64,000 bases of DNA from NCBI GenBank assembly GCA_031081675.1, contig JAVHLZ010000003.1, positions 1-64,000 on the forward strand, written 5' to 3'. The position numbers and the translations under genes are program-made. The notes beneath the pieces were generated by a model. The model saw only the letters and a program-made list of their open reading frames with translations. It had not been told where the DNA came from and did not search any database. The DNA comes from Armatimonadota bacterium (GTDB lineage: Bacteria; Sysuimicrobiota; Sysuimicrobiia; Sysuimicrobiales; Kaftiobacteriaceae). Below are positions 52,190 to 59,522 of this stretch, piece by piece; the first letter of the stretch is position 1; every line of letters starts with the position of its first letter.

Positions 52190-52292
52190 GGGAGCCTCGC
52201 GGCTCCCCCCTCGCGCATCACTCCGTCCTTTCCGCACCCGCCCCCATGGGGACGGGCATCCGCGATGTCTCACGCTCACAAAAAGTATACCA
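52190..52292 (-). promoter_or_regulatory. Extended -10 promoter and leader hairpin of the R3H/AAA gene
   Basis: TATACT (52284-52289), preceded by TGG, forms an extended -10 element; no good -35 is seen. The leader carries GGGAGCC-GCGA-GGCTCCC (52190-52207), a 7-bp hairpin 17 bp before the coding start, where it could affect translation. Confidence 0.5.
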
Positions 52293-52341
52293 CACCGGCG
52301 CCGGCCGCCGGACGCGGCGGAGGCATCGGCGGCGCCGACGG

Positions 52342-53520
52342 TCAGCGCGGCCGCACCTCCACCAGCAGGCAGGTGAGGTAGCCGGTCTCGAGCATCGCGG
52401 GGTGGACCGGGTGGTCGGCGGCCTGGCCCCGGCTCTCCACCAGCCGGACCGCCCGCCGGGCGTCGGCGGCCGCGTCGGCCACCACCGACAGCAGCAGGTC
52501 CTCCCCCACATGGTGGGAGCATGAGCAGGTCACCAGCAACCCCCCGGGGCGCAACAGTTTCATCGCCCGCAGGTTGATCTCCTTGTAGCCGGCCAGGGCC
52601 CGCTCCACCGCGTCCCGGCTGCGGGCGAACGGCGGCGGGTCCAGGATGACCACGTCAAACCGCGCGCCGGCGGCCGCCAGGCGCCGCAGCTCGTCAAAGG
52701 CGTTTGCCTCGGAGAACGTGCACAGCCCGGCGACCCCGTTCATCTCGGCGTGGCGGCGGGCGTGGGCCAGCGCGTCGGCGGAGATGTCCACCCCCACCAC
52801 CCGGGCGGCCCCGGCCAGGGCCGCCTGGATCGCAAACGCCCCCGTGTAGCAGAAGACATCCAGGACCTCTGCCCCGCGGCACCGGGCCGCCACCGCCAGG
52901 CGGTTCTCCCGCTGGTCCAGGTAGAACCCCGTCTTCTGGCCCCGGGCCACGTCCACCGCCCAGCGGGCGGGGCCTTCGGCGACCTCCACCAGGGGTGGAC
53001 GCTCCCCCCGCAGCCACCCGGCCCGCTCCGGCAGACCCTCCAGGCGTCGTACCGGTGCGTCGTTGCGCTCGTAGATGGCCGCCGGCTGGAGCACCTCCTC
53101 CAGCACCTCCGCCAGCATCTCGCGGCGGAGGTCCATCCCCGCCGTCACGGTCTGCACCACCACCACGTCGCCGTACCGGTCCACGATGAGACCCGGCAGG
53201 CGGTCGGCCTCCCCGTACACCACCCGGACCGCCTGCCAGGATGCGGCCCACCGCGCCCGGTAGTCCAGGGCCTCCTGGATCCGGCGGCGGAAAAACTCCC
53301 GGTCGATCTCCTCCCGCTGGACGGTCAGCAGGCGGACGGTCAGCGCCGACTGGGGGTTCACCAGCCCGCGCCCCACCCACTGCCCGCGCGCCGACCGCAC
53401 GTCCACCACGTCGCCGACCTGGACGTCGCCCTCGATGCGGGCGATCTCCCCGGCGAAGATCCACAGGTAGCCGCCCCGCAGCCGCTGGTCCCGGCCGGGC
53501 TTGAGGACGACGGTGGCCAT
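52342..53520 (-). CDS. Class I rRNA methyltransferase, RlmI/RlmK type
   Basis: 392 residues with an N-terminal PUA domain (VVLKPGRDQRLRGGYLWIF), a middle EEHEE-type domain and a SAM-binding fold: VLDVFCYTGAFAIQAALAGA, the DPPPFARSRDAVE catalytic motif and TCSCSHHVGEDLL. It probably makes m5C in 23S rRNA. ATG 53520 opens with MATVVLKPG. Normal family length. Confidence 0.9.
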   Translation of the reverse strand: MATVVLKPGRDQRLRGGYLWIFAGEIARIEGDVQVGDVVDVRSARGQWVGRGLVNPQSALTVRLLTVQREEIDREFFRRRIQEALDYRARWAASWQAVRVVYGEADRLPGLIVDRYGDVVVVQTVTAGMDLRREMLAEVLEEVLQPAAIYERNDAPVRRLEGLPERAGWLRGERPPLVEVAEGPARWAVDVARGQKTGFYLDQRENRLAVAARCRGAEVLDVFCYTGAFAIQAALAGAARVVGVDISADALAHARRHAEMNGVAGLCTFSEANAFDELRRLAAAGARFDVVILDPPPFARSRDAVERALAGYKEINLRAMKLLRPGGLLVTCSCSHHVGEDLLLSVVADAAADARRAVRLVESRGQAADHPVHPAMLETGYLTCLLVEVRPR

Positions 53521-53621
53521 AGAGGATGACCGCGGGGATCCGGGATCGGCGATCGCCGGAGCGGACCCGCGCCCCGCGCGGTCTGCATCCGGGACCGTTG
53601 ATTCCGGCGTCCGCCGTCGCG
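53521..53621. repeat. GATCC-rich repeat words in the intergenic gap
   Basis: The gap before the methyltransferase contains GGGGATCCGGGATCGG (from 53534) and GCGATCGC, the same word family found within ddl (near 38900) and after the ANTAR gene (59027-59056). No promoter is convincing here. Confidence 0.4.
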
Positions 53622-54872
53622 TCAGAAGAGGCTGATCTGGGCCGGTTCCTCGTCCCGGGAGCGGTCCGCGTCGGCCGCGGTCCCGAAGATGCGGATCTCG
53701 CCGTAGGTGCCGTCGTATCCGGGAGCGATCTCCACCCGGCCCTCCCGCACCCGCCGGATGCCCTCCACCACCCGCGGCGTGGTGTGGCGGGCCAGTTCGT
53801 CGGGCGGGACGTCCATCAGGACGGCGAACTCGCCGCCCAGGCGGGTGCACAGCTTCACGTATTCGTCGCGCACGGCGCCGGTGCCCGGCTGCGCCCCCAG
53901 GGCCGCGGCGATGATCTCCTCCAGCGGCACCAGGTTGCGGTACGGGACCGCGCCGGGAGGGACGTAGCCCTCCTGCCGATCGGCCAGATCCTCCACCCGG
54001 TGCAACACCCCGACCGTGACCGGGCGGCCGCAGGCGGGACACCGGTTGCCCCGGGCCGCGGACTCCCGGGGCGACAGCCGGACGTTGCACGCCCGGTGGC
54101 CGTCGAAGTGGTACTTGCCCTCCTCGGGGAAGAACTCGATCGTGTACAGGAACCGCCCGGCGTCCCGGCTCCGGATGATCCCGATCAGCTGGTGGTAGTC
54201 GGGCTCGGCCTCGAAGACGTTGGCCTCCCGCCCCAGCCTGGCCGGCGAGTGGGCGTCGGAGTTGCTCAACAGCGCCACCCGGTCCAGCTGGGACAGGCGC
54301 CAGTTCATGGGCGGGTCGCTGCTGAGTCCGGTCTCCACCGCGGCGATGTGGCGCACCTGGTCCCGGAAGCACTCCTCCAGCGAGTCGAACCCCGACTGGC
54401 TGCCGAACAGGCTGAACCAGGGCGTCCACGCGTGGGCCGGAACCACCAGACAGTCGGGGGAAATCTCCATGACGTACTCCACCAGCTTGTCCGACGGCAG
54501 GGTGAGGGTGGGGCGGCCGTCGGCCATCAGGGAGCCGAAGCGCGACAGGACGGCGTTGATGCGCTCCACCACCTCGAAGGACGGCGCGAAGATCAGGTTG
54601 TGGATCTTGCGCAGGCGCCCGCCCTGGGGGTAGACGTTGGACACCTCCACGGTGAGCATGAAGTGCACGCCGCCGTAGGTGTACAGGCCCCGGTCGTTGG
54701 GCCGCAGCTTGGCCCGCAGTTCCCGCAGCCACACCGGGTGGGTGAAGTCGCCGGTGCCCACCACGCCGATGCCCTTCAGCGCGCACCACCGGGCCAGGTT
54801 CTCCACGTCCATCTCCCGGCTCGTGGCCCGGCTGTACCTGGAGTGCAGGTGCAGGTCGGCGATCAGCCGCAT
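53622..54872 (-). CDS. Endonuclease Q family DNA-repair nuclease
   Basis: 416 residues of the PHP-type EndoQ family. The metal-binding start DLHLHSRYSRATSREMDVEN, VGTGDFTHPVW and PAHAWTPWFSLFGSQSGFDS are characteristic, with a zinc-like CPACGRP later. EndoQ nicks DNA 5' of deaminated bases (hypoxanthine, uracil) and abasic sites. The extreme C-terminus is AQISLF; QISLF matches the sliding-clamp-binding consensus. ATG 54872 is used; the flavoprotein gene ends six bases upstream. Confidence 0.88.
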   Translation of the reverse strand: MRLIADLHLHSRYSRATSREMDVENLARWCALKGIGVVGTGDFTHPVWLRELRAKLRPNDRGLYTYGGVHFMLTVEVSNVYPQGGRLRKIHNLIFAPSFEVVERINAVLSRFGSLMADGRPTLTLPSDKLVEYVMEISPDCLVVPAHAWTPWFSLFGSQSGFDSLEECFRDQVRHIAAVETGLSSDPPMNWRLSQLDRVALLSNSDAHSPARLGREANVFEAEPDYHQLIGIIRSRDAGRFLYTIEFFPEEGKYHFDGHRACNVRLSPRESAARGNRCPACGRPVTVGVLHRVEDLADRQEGYVPPGAVPYRNLVPLEEIIAAALGAQPGTGAVRDEYVKLCTRLGGEFAVLMDVPPDELARHTTPRVVEGIRRVREGRVEIAPGYDGTYGEIRIFGTAADADRSRDEEPAQISLF

Positions 54873-54878
54873 CGTCGC

Positions 54879-56162
54879 CTATCGGTTCCCCTCGCCGCCT
54901 TCGTTCTCCTCCGCCACCCCGTCGTCCCACAGCGCCCGCAGGCCGTACCGCACCAGCGCCGCCAGGGCGCCCGCCAGGCGGGGCAGGTGCGCGGGCCGCA
55001 GGGCGTGGGCCACCAGCGGCGCCAGCAGGCGCGACTGGAATGCGGTGTCGCCCCGGCGCTGGATCGCGTCCCGCAGGCGCCGGTCGGATGCGACGGCCTC
55101 CACCACCGCGTCCACATCGGCGTCGCTCATGTGGGCGAGGGCCAGCCGGGCAGCCGCCGTGGCCCGCAGTTCCCTCCCGAACCGGCGGCGCCACCCCCGC
55201 TCGTACGCGGCCAGGGCCGAGCGGTCCCCTCCCACGTATCCCGCCGCCGCGGCGGCGGCGAGGTCGCCTCCGATCAGCGAGAAGTAGATGCCACCGCCGC
55301 TGGTGGCCTTCACGTGGCCGGCCGCGTCGCCCACCACGATCAGCCCCTCGGCGCTGGTCCGGTGGCGCGCCGCCAGCAGCGGGATCGGACCGCCCAGCCG
55401 CCGCCGGACCCGGGCGGCCCGCAGGCGCCGGGACGCCACCGGGTGCTCGCGGATCAGCCTGTCCAGGAAGTACGCCGGGGGCCGGTCGGTCAGGCGGGGA
55501 TCCACGCACACCCCCACCCGGGCGCGCGTCCCTCCCAGGGGCATCAGCCAGCCAAAGAACCCCGGAGCCCACGCCCGGCCCAGGTACAGCTCGGGGCAGT
55601 CGTCGCACTCCACGTCGACACCGGTACACTCGTACTGCAGCCCGTGCACCATCCGCCGGGGCAGGCGCAGGCCCAGGGCGCGCGGCAGGACCGGGCGCGC
55701 GCCCTCGGCGTCCACCACCACGGGCGCCGTGGCGGACAAGGTCCGCCCCCCGCGCTCTCCGGTCACCCGCACGAGGCCGCCCTCCCGCTGCGCAGCGCGC
55801 ACCCGGGTGCCCAGCGCCAGGTGCGCGCCGGCTTCCTGGGCGCGGGCGGCCAGCCAGCGGTCGAACTCCGCCCGGTCCACCACGAACGAGTCGGGGGACG
55901 GACGGCGCACGCGGGCGACAGAGCCTCCGGGGCCGTAGAAGGTTCCGGCCCGCAGGGCGGTGAGGATAAGCTCGCCCGGCAGGCCGAACTCCCGGAAGGC
56001 GTGGACCTGGATCTTTCCCGAACAGTGGGCGGGGGTGCCGGGGGCGGGGTGCTCTTCCACCACCAGCGTGCGCAGCCCCCGGGCCGCGGTCCGCAGGGCC
56101 GCCATGGCCCCGGCCGGCCCGGATCCCACCACGATCACGTCGTAGTCGGCACGCGTGGCCAC
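54879..56162 (-). CDS. FAD-dependent geranylgeranyl-reductase-like oxidoreductase
   Basis: 427 residues. FAD-binding GxGxxG is at the start (DVIVVGSGPAGAMAALR). The conserved PAHCSGKIQ segment follows, then the second FAD motif GLIVVGDAAGHVKATSGGG. This set defines the geranylgeranyl reductase family, which reduces isoprenoid double bonds in lipids, quinones or chlorophyll side chains. Substrate unknown. GTG 56162 is nearest to the conserved start; the ribosome site is weak. Confidence 0.82.
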   Translation of the reverse strand: MATRADYDVIVVGSGPAGAMAALRTAARGLRTLVVEEHPAPGTPAHCSGKIQVHAFREFGLPGELILTALRAGTFYGPGGSVARVRRPSPDSFVVDRAEFDRWLAARAQEAGAHLALGTRVRAAQREGGLVRVTGERGGRTLSATAPVVVDAEGARPVLPRALGLRLPRRMVHGLQYECTGVDVECDDCPELYLGRAWAPGFFGWLMPLGGTRARVGVCVDPRLTDRPPAYFLDRLIREHPVASRRLRAARVRRRLGGPIPLLAARHRTSAEGLIVVGDAAGHVKATSGGGIYFSLIGGDLAAAAAAGYVGGDRSALAAYERGWRRRFGRELRATAAARLALAHMSDADVDAVVEAVASDRRLRDAIQRRGDTAFQSRLLAPLVAHALRPAHLPRLAGALAALVRYGLRALWDDGVAEENEGGEGNR

Positions 56163-56203
56163 GTCAGGGAACCGTTCGGGACGGCCAGGGAAGACCCCTC
56201 CAC

Positions 56204-56293
56204 CATCCACGCGATCTGCGCGGTCTGCGCGATCCAACTGACCTTCAGCAGATCGCACTGGATTGCGAAGATCGCGTGATTGCGCAGATCGTG
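56204..56293. repeat. CGCGATCTGCG-type short repeats
   Basis: The divergent gap between the flavoprotein and DUF192 genes contains several variants of one word: GCGATCTGCG, GTCTGCGCGATC, GATTGCGAAGATCGCG and GATTGCGCAGATCG. They suggest decayed tandem repeats. No clear promoter was identified here, though GTGTAGAGT near 56291 could be a -10. Confidence 0.45.
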
Positions 56294-56306
56294 TAGAGTA
56301 AAGGAG

Positions 56307-56765
56307 ATGCGTCTCGCAGTGGGGATCTTGCTCCTTCTGGCCGTGCCGGCCGCGGCGCCCGCGCCCGGGGCGGCGTTCAAGCGGGGCACCGTCACCCTGA
56401 TCCAGGGACCGGTGCGGGTCGCCCTGGAGGTGGAGGTGGCCGATACGCCCGAGACCCGGCAGCAGGGGCTGATGTTCCGCACGCGGCTCGACGAGTACGC
56501 CGGGATGCTGTTCGTGTTCGAGTCCACCGGCCGGTGGCCGTTCTGGATGAAGAACACCCTCATCCCCCTGTCCATCGCGTTCATCGACGAGCAGTGGACG
56601 GTGGTGGACATCCAGGACATGCCGGTGGCCCCCGATCCCGCCACCGGCCCGTTCGCCCTGTACGAGCCCGCCCGCCCCTGCCGGTACGCTCTCGAGGTCA
56701 ACCAGGGGTTCTTCCGCCGGCACGGCATCGGCGTGGGCGCCCGGGTCGTCTATCGTCCCCGCTGA
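56307..56765 (+). CDS. DUF192 secreted protein
   Basis: 152 residues with a Sec-type signal (AVGILLLLAVPAAAPAPG), then the DUF192 core: VADTPETRQQGLMFRTRL, GRWPFWMKNTLIPLSIAFID and ALEVNQGFFRRHGI. Function of the family is unknown; the domain is a small beta barrel. The AAAGGAG site abuts ATG 56307, so GTG 56319 may be the true start. Confidence 0.82.
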   Translation: MRLAVGILLLLAVPAAAPAPGAAFKRGTVTLIQGPVRVALEVEVADTPETRQQGLMFRTRLDEYAGMLFVFESTGRWPFWMKNTLIPLSIAFIDEQWTVVDIQDMPVAPDPATGPFALYEPARPCRYALEVNQGFFRRHGIGVGARVVYRPR

Positions 56766-56807
56766 CGCCGCAGGGTCCCGGGGCCCGTGCTATCATGGCA
56801 CCAAGGT

Positions 56808-58448
56808 ATGGACGGTGCCAGCGCCCCGGCGCGCCACCCCTCGTCGGAGATCGCGGCCCTGCGGGCCATCAGCCGGGCCATCGGGTCCGCCCTGGACCTG
56901 GACAGCACCCTGCACCTCATCACCCGGACCACCGCCGAGGTGATGGGCGTGGACAGCTGCTCGATCTACCTGCTGGATCCCGCCGGCGAGTACCTGGTCC
57001 TCAAGGCCACCACGGGGCTGGCGCCCGACGCGGTGGGGCGGGCGCGCCTGCGGGTGGGGGAGGGGCTCACCGGGTGGGCGGTGCGGGAGGGCCGCCCGGT
57101 GGCCAGCAGCGACGCGGCCAGCGACCCCCGCTTTGTCTACCTGCCCGAGACGCGGGAGTACGCCTTCCGGTCCCTGGCGGCCGTCCCGCTGGTCACTGCC
57201 GGCCGCGTTCTGGGAGCCATCAACGTCCAGACCACCGCCGTCTGGGAGTACACGCCCGACCAGATGGAGCTGCTGGGGCTGATCGCCGACCTGGCGGCCG
57301 GCGCCATCGAAAAGGCGGCGCTGTACGACGACATGCGCCGGCAGATCATGGAGCTGTCCACCCTGGCCGAAGTCAGCCAGACCCTCACGTCCCCCCTGTA
57401 CCTGGAGGATGTCCTGCGGCTGATCGTGGAGATGGCCGCCCGGATGCTCAACGCCGCCACCTGCGCCCTGATGCTGGTGGACGAGGCCACCGGCGAGCTG
57501 GTGACCGCCGCGGTGCAGTCCGCCGGGCCGGCGTACCTGAACCGCCCCCGGCTGCGGGTGGGCGACGGCATCACCGGGCTGGTGGCCCGGGAGGGCCGGC
57601 CCATCGCGGTGGAGGACGTGCTGGCCGACCCGCGCTTCGTGGCCAAGGACGTGGCCCGGCAGGAAGGGCTGCGGGCGCTGCTGTCGGTGCCCCTGGTGGT
57701 GCGGGACCGGGTCATCGGCGTCTTCAACTGTTACCGCGCCCACCCCCACCGGTTCACCGACGCGGAGGTGAAGCTGCTGACCACCCTGGCCAACCAGACC
57801 GCCCTGGCCATCGAGAACGCCACCCTGGTGATGCGGTCGGCGGTGATCCGGGAGATGCATCACCGGGTGAAGAACAACCTGCAGACCATCGCCATGCTCC
57901 TGCGCCTGCAGCTCCGGGACGGCCGCGAGGTCTCGGGCCGGGAGGTGCTCACCGAAACCATCAACCGCATCCTCAGCATCGCCGCCGTCCACGAGATCCT
58001 CTCCGGCGGGGGGTTCCGATCCATCAGCCTGCGCCAGCTGCTGGAGAGGATTGCCGGCAACGTGCTGGCCGCCGTGAGCCGCCCGGACCTGCAGCTGACG
58101 GTGGAGGTGGAGGGCGACGATGTGCACCTGACCTCCCAGCAGGCCACCTCCCTGGGGCTGGCCGTCAACGAGCTGCTGCAGAACGCCGTGGAACACGCCT
58201 TCCCCCAGCGGGCCGAAGGGCGCATCCGCATCACCATCGCCCGCGAGGGGTCCGGCCTGCGGGTGGTGGTGGAGGACAACGGCCGGGGGGTGCCGCCGGG
58301 GTTCGACCCGCAGGCCAGCGCCGATCTGGGCCTGAAGATCGTCCACGCGCTGGTGACCGAGGACCTGGGCGGGACCCTGGAGTACGCGGGAGGTACCGGC
58401 ACCCGGGCCCTCATCACCCTGCCCCGCCTGGAGAGGCCCTATGGCTGA
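56808..58448 (+). CDS. GAF-GAF sensor histidine kinase (HisKA_2)
   Basis: 546 residues: GAF domain 1 (about 25-170) and GAF domain 2 (about 190-340, VRDRVIGVFNCYRAHPHRF), then a HisKA_2 dimerisation box with the phospho-His in REMHHRVKNNLQTIAMLLRL. The ATPase domain has GLAVNELLQNAVEHAF and VVVEDNGRGVPPGFD. No membrane segment, so it senses a cytosolic ligand. TATCAT at 56791-56796 may be the -10, leaving almost no leader. It overlaps the ANTAR regulator gene by eight bases. Confidence 0.9.
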   Translation: MDGASAPARHPSSEIAALRAISRAIGSALDLDSTLHLITRTTAEVMGVDSCSIYLLDPAGEYLVLKATTGLAPDAVGRARLRVGEGLTGWAVREGRPVASSDAASDPRFVYLPETREYAFRSLAAVPLVTAGRVLGAINVQTTAVWEYTPDQMELLGLIADLAAGAIEKAALYDDMRRQIMELSTLAEVSQTLTSPLYLEDVLRLIVEMAARMLNAATCALMLVDEATGELVTAAVQSAGPAYLNRPRLRVGDGITGLVAREGRPIAVEDVLADPRFVAKDVARQEGLRALLSVPLVVRDRVIGVFNCYRAHPHRFTDAEVKLLTTLANQTALAIENATLVMRSAVIREMHHRVKNNLQTIAMLLRLQLRDGREVSGREVLTETINRILSIAAVHEILSGGGFRSISLRQLLERIAGNVLAAVSRPDLQLTVEVEGDDVHLTSQQATSLGLAVNELLQNAVEHAFPQRAEGRIRITIAREGSGLRVVVEDNGRGVPPGFDPQASADLGLKIVHALVTEDLGGTLEYAGGTGTRALITLPRLERPYG

Positions 58449-59028
58449 ACCGCTGCGGGTGCTCATCGCCGACGACGAAGCCGTCATCCGGCTCGGCCTG
58501 CGGACCATGCTGGAGGAACAGGGCTACCGCGTGGTGGGGGAGGCCGGCGACGGCGCGCGGGCCCTGGATCTGGCCCGCAAGCTGCGGCCCGACCTGATCC
58601 TGCTGGACATCAAGATGCCGGGGGTGGACGGGCTGCAGGCGGCCCGGGAGCTGTGCGCCGAGCGGCCCGTCATCATCCTCACCGCCTACGCCGACCGGGA
58701 GTTCGTGGAGCGCGCCGCGGCGGCCGGGGTGCTGGCCTACCTGGTCAAACCGGTCCGGGAGGGCGACCTGCGGCCGGCCATCGAAACGGCCCTGGCCCGA
58801 TTCCGGGAGATCCAGGCGCTGCGCGATGAGGTCGGATCCCTGGAAGACGCCCTGGCCACCCGCAAGGTGGTCGAGCGCGCCAAGGGGCTGCTGATGAGCC
58901 AGGGGTGGAGCGAGCCGGAGGCGTTCGCCTACATCCAGCGCCAGGCCCGCAGCACCCGCCGGACGATGCGCGCCGTGGCCGAGGAGATCCTCCGCCAGCA
59001 CGCCTCCGGCGCCGACCGCACCTCCTGA
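58441..59028 (+). CDS. Response regulator with ANTAR RNA-binding domain
   Basis: 195 residues. Receiver domain: IADDEAVIRLGL, phospho-Asp in LILLDIKMPGVDG, Lys in YLVKPVREGD. A coiled linker is followed by an ANTAR domain (VVERAKGLLMSQGWSEPEAF and RSTRRTMRAVAEEIL). ANTAR proteins bind paired hairpins in nascent RNA and prevent termination, often in nitrogen or ethanolamine genes. Its kinase is the upstream gene; nadE and glutamate-synthase-like genes follow, so nitrogen control is likely but inferred. Confidence 0.92.
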   Translation: MAEPLRVLIADDEAVIRLGLRTMLEEQGYRVVGEAGDGARALDLARKLRPDLILLDIKMPGVDGLQAARELCAERPVIILTAYADREFVERAAAAGVLAYLVKPVREGDLRPAIETALARFREIQALRDEVGSLEDALATRKVVERAKGLLMSQGWSEPEAFAYIQRQARSTRRTMRAVAEEILRQHASGADRTS

Positions 59029-59118
59029 TCCGGATCCAGGATCTCCGATCCCGATGTCGGCTCCTGCAGTTGTCCCCCTTATCCCCACTGTCCACAACTC
59101 CGGAACGCAGGTTCCGAA

Positions 59119-59148
59119 TTGACCTCTCTGCGACGGCCGTGGTACAAA
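59119..59148 (+). promoter_or_regulatory. Promoter of the small RNA
   Basis: TTGACC (59119-59124) and TACAAA (59143-59148) are 18 bp apart. The predicted start, near 59155, falls exactly at the first base of the RNA's closing stem. Confidence 0.6.
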
Positions 59149-59154
59149 CCAGAT

Positions 59155-59276
59155 CGCCGGCGGGACGCGGGTGTTCGAGGTGGGAGTGAGGTACCGCTTT
59201 CCCGCGCACTGCCTCCGGCTCTGCGCGGGCACGGCAACCCGGCCTAACTCCTCACCCGGTCTCCGCCGGCGTTTTT
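59155..59276 (+). ncRNA. Candidate structured small RNA, about 122 nt
   Basis: From the promoter start the transcript begins CGCCGGCGG, which pairs with CCGCCGGCG (59263-59271), followed by T5: a closed rod ending at an intrinsic-terminator-like run. Inside, GGTG/CACC and GAGT/ACTC segments pair with small loops. The apex is CCCGCGCA paired with TGCGCGGG around a loop containing CCTCC. No tRNA, 5S, SRP or known riboswitch core was recognised. C-rich loops suggest ribosome-site targeting, an inference. Confidence 0.5.
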
Positions 59277-59278
59277 GT

Positions 59279-59455
59279 GTCGTTGGAACGTTGAAGCGTT
59301 GGAGCGTTGAACCCCGGAATGTCACATTGACACGGTGACACGCTGACGCGGCCACGCCAGATCTTCGGGGACGCCCGCCGGCCACCCGCCATGTAACGCT
59401 TCACCGTTTCCACGCTTTACATTCCAACGCGTCCCCGTCCCACCGCTTCACCAAC
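59279..59455. repeat. Opposed GTTGGAACGTTGAAGCG-type repeats
   Basis: The rest of the 480-bp gap holds a run of CGTTGGAACGTTGAAGCG variants at 59279-59312. A related run reads on the other strand at 59394-59455 (GTGAAGCG, GTTGGAATGT and GTGGAAACG words), with TGTCAC/GTGACA words between. No gene is seen. Nearer nadE, TATAAT at 59493-59498 is the probable nadE -10 box. Confidence 0.5.
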
Positions 59456-59522
59456 CCCGGGCCCCCGCGCGCCCGCCGCCTGCGCCGTCGGGTATAATCA
59501 GCAGCAGGTGGGACGTCGGCGG

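Noticed and set aside
59155-59276. tRNA, 5S rRNA, SRP RNA, or SAM/c-di-GMP riboswitch
   Set aside because: None of the defining sequence cores (T-loop, CCGAAC, GGAAGGAAG, GEMM or SAM cores) is present, although a GGCAACC segment and the closed rod shape were suggestive.
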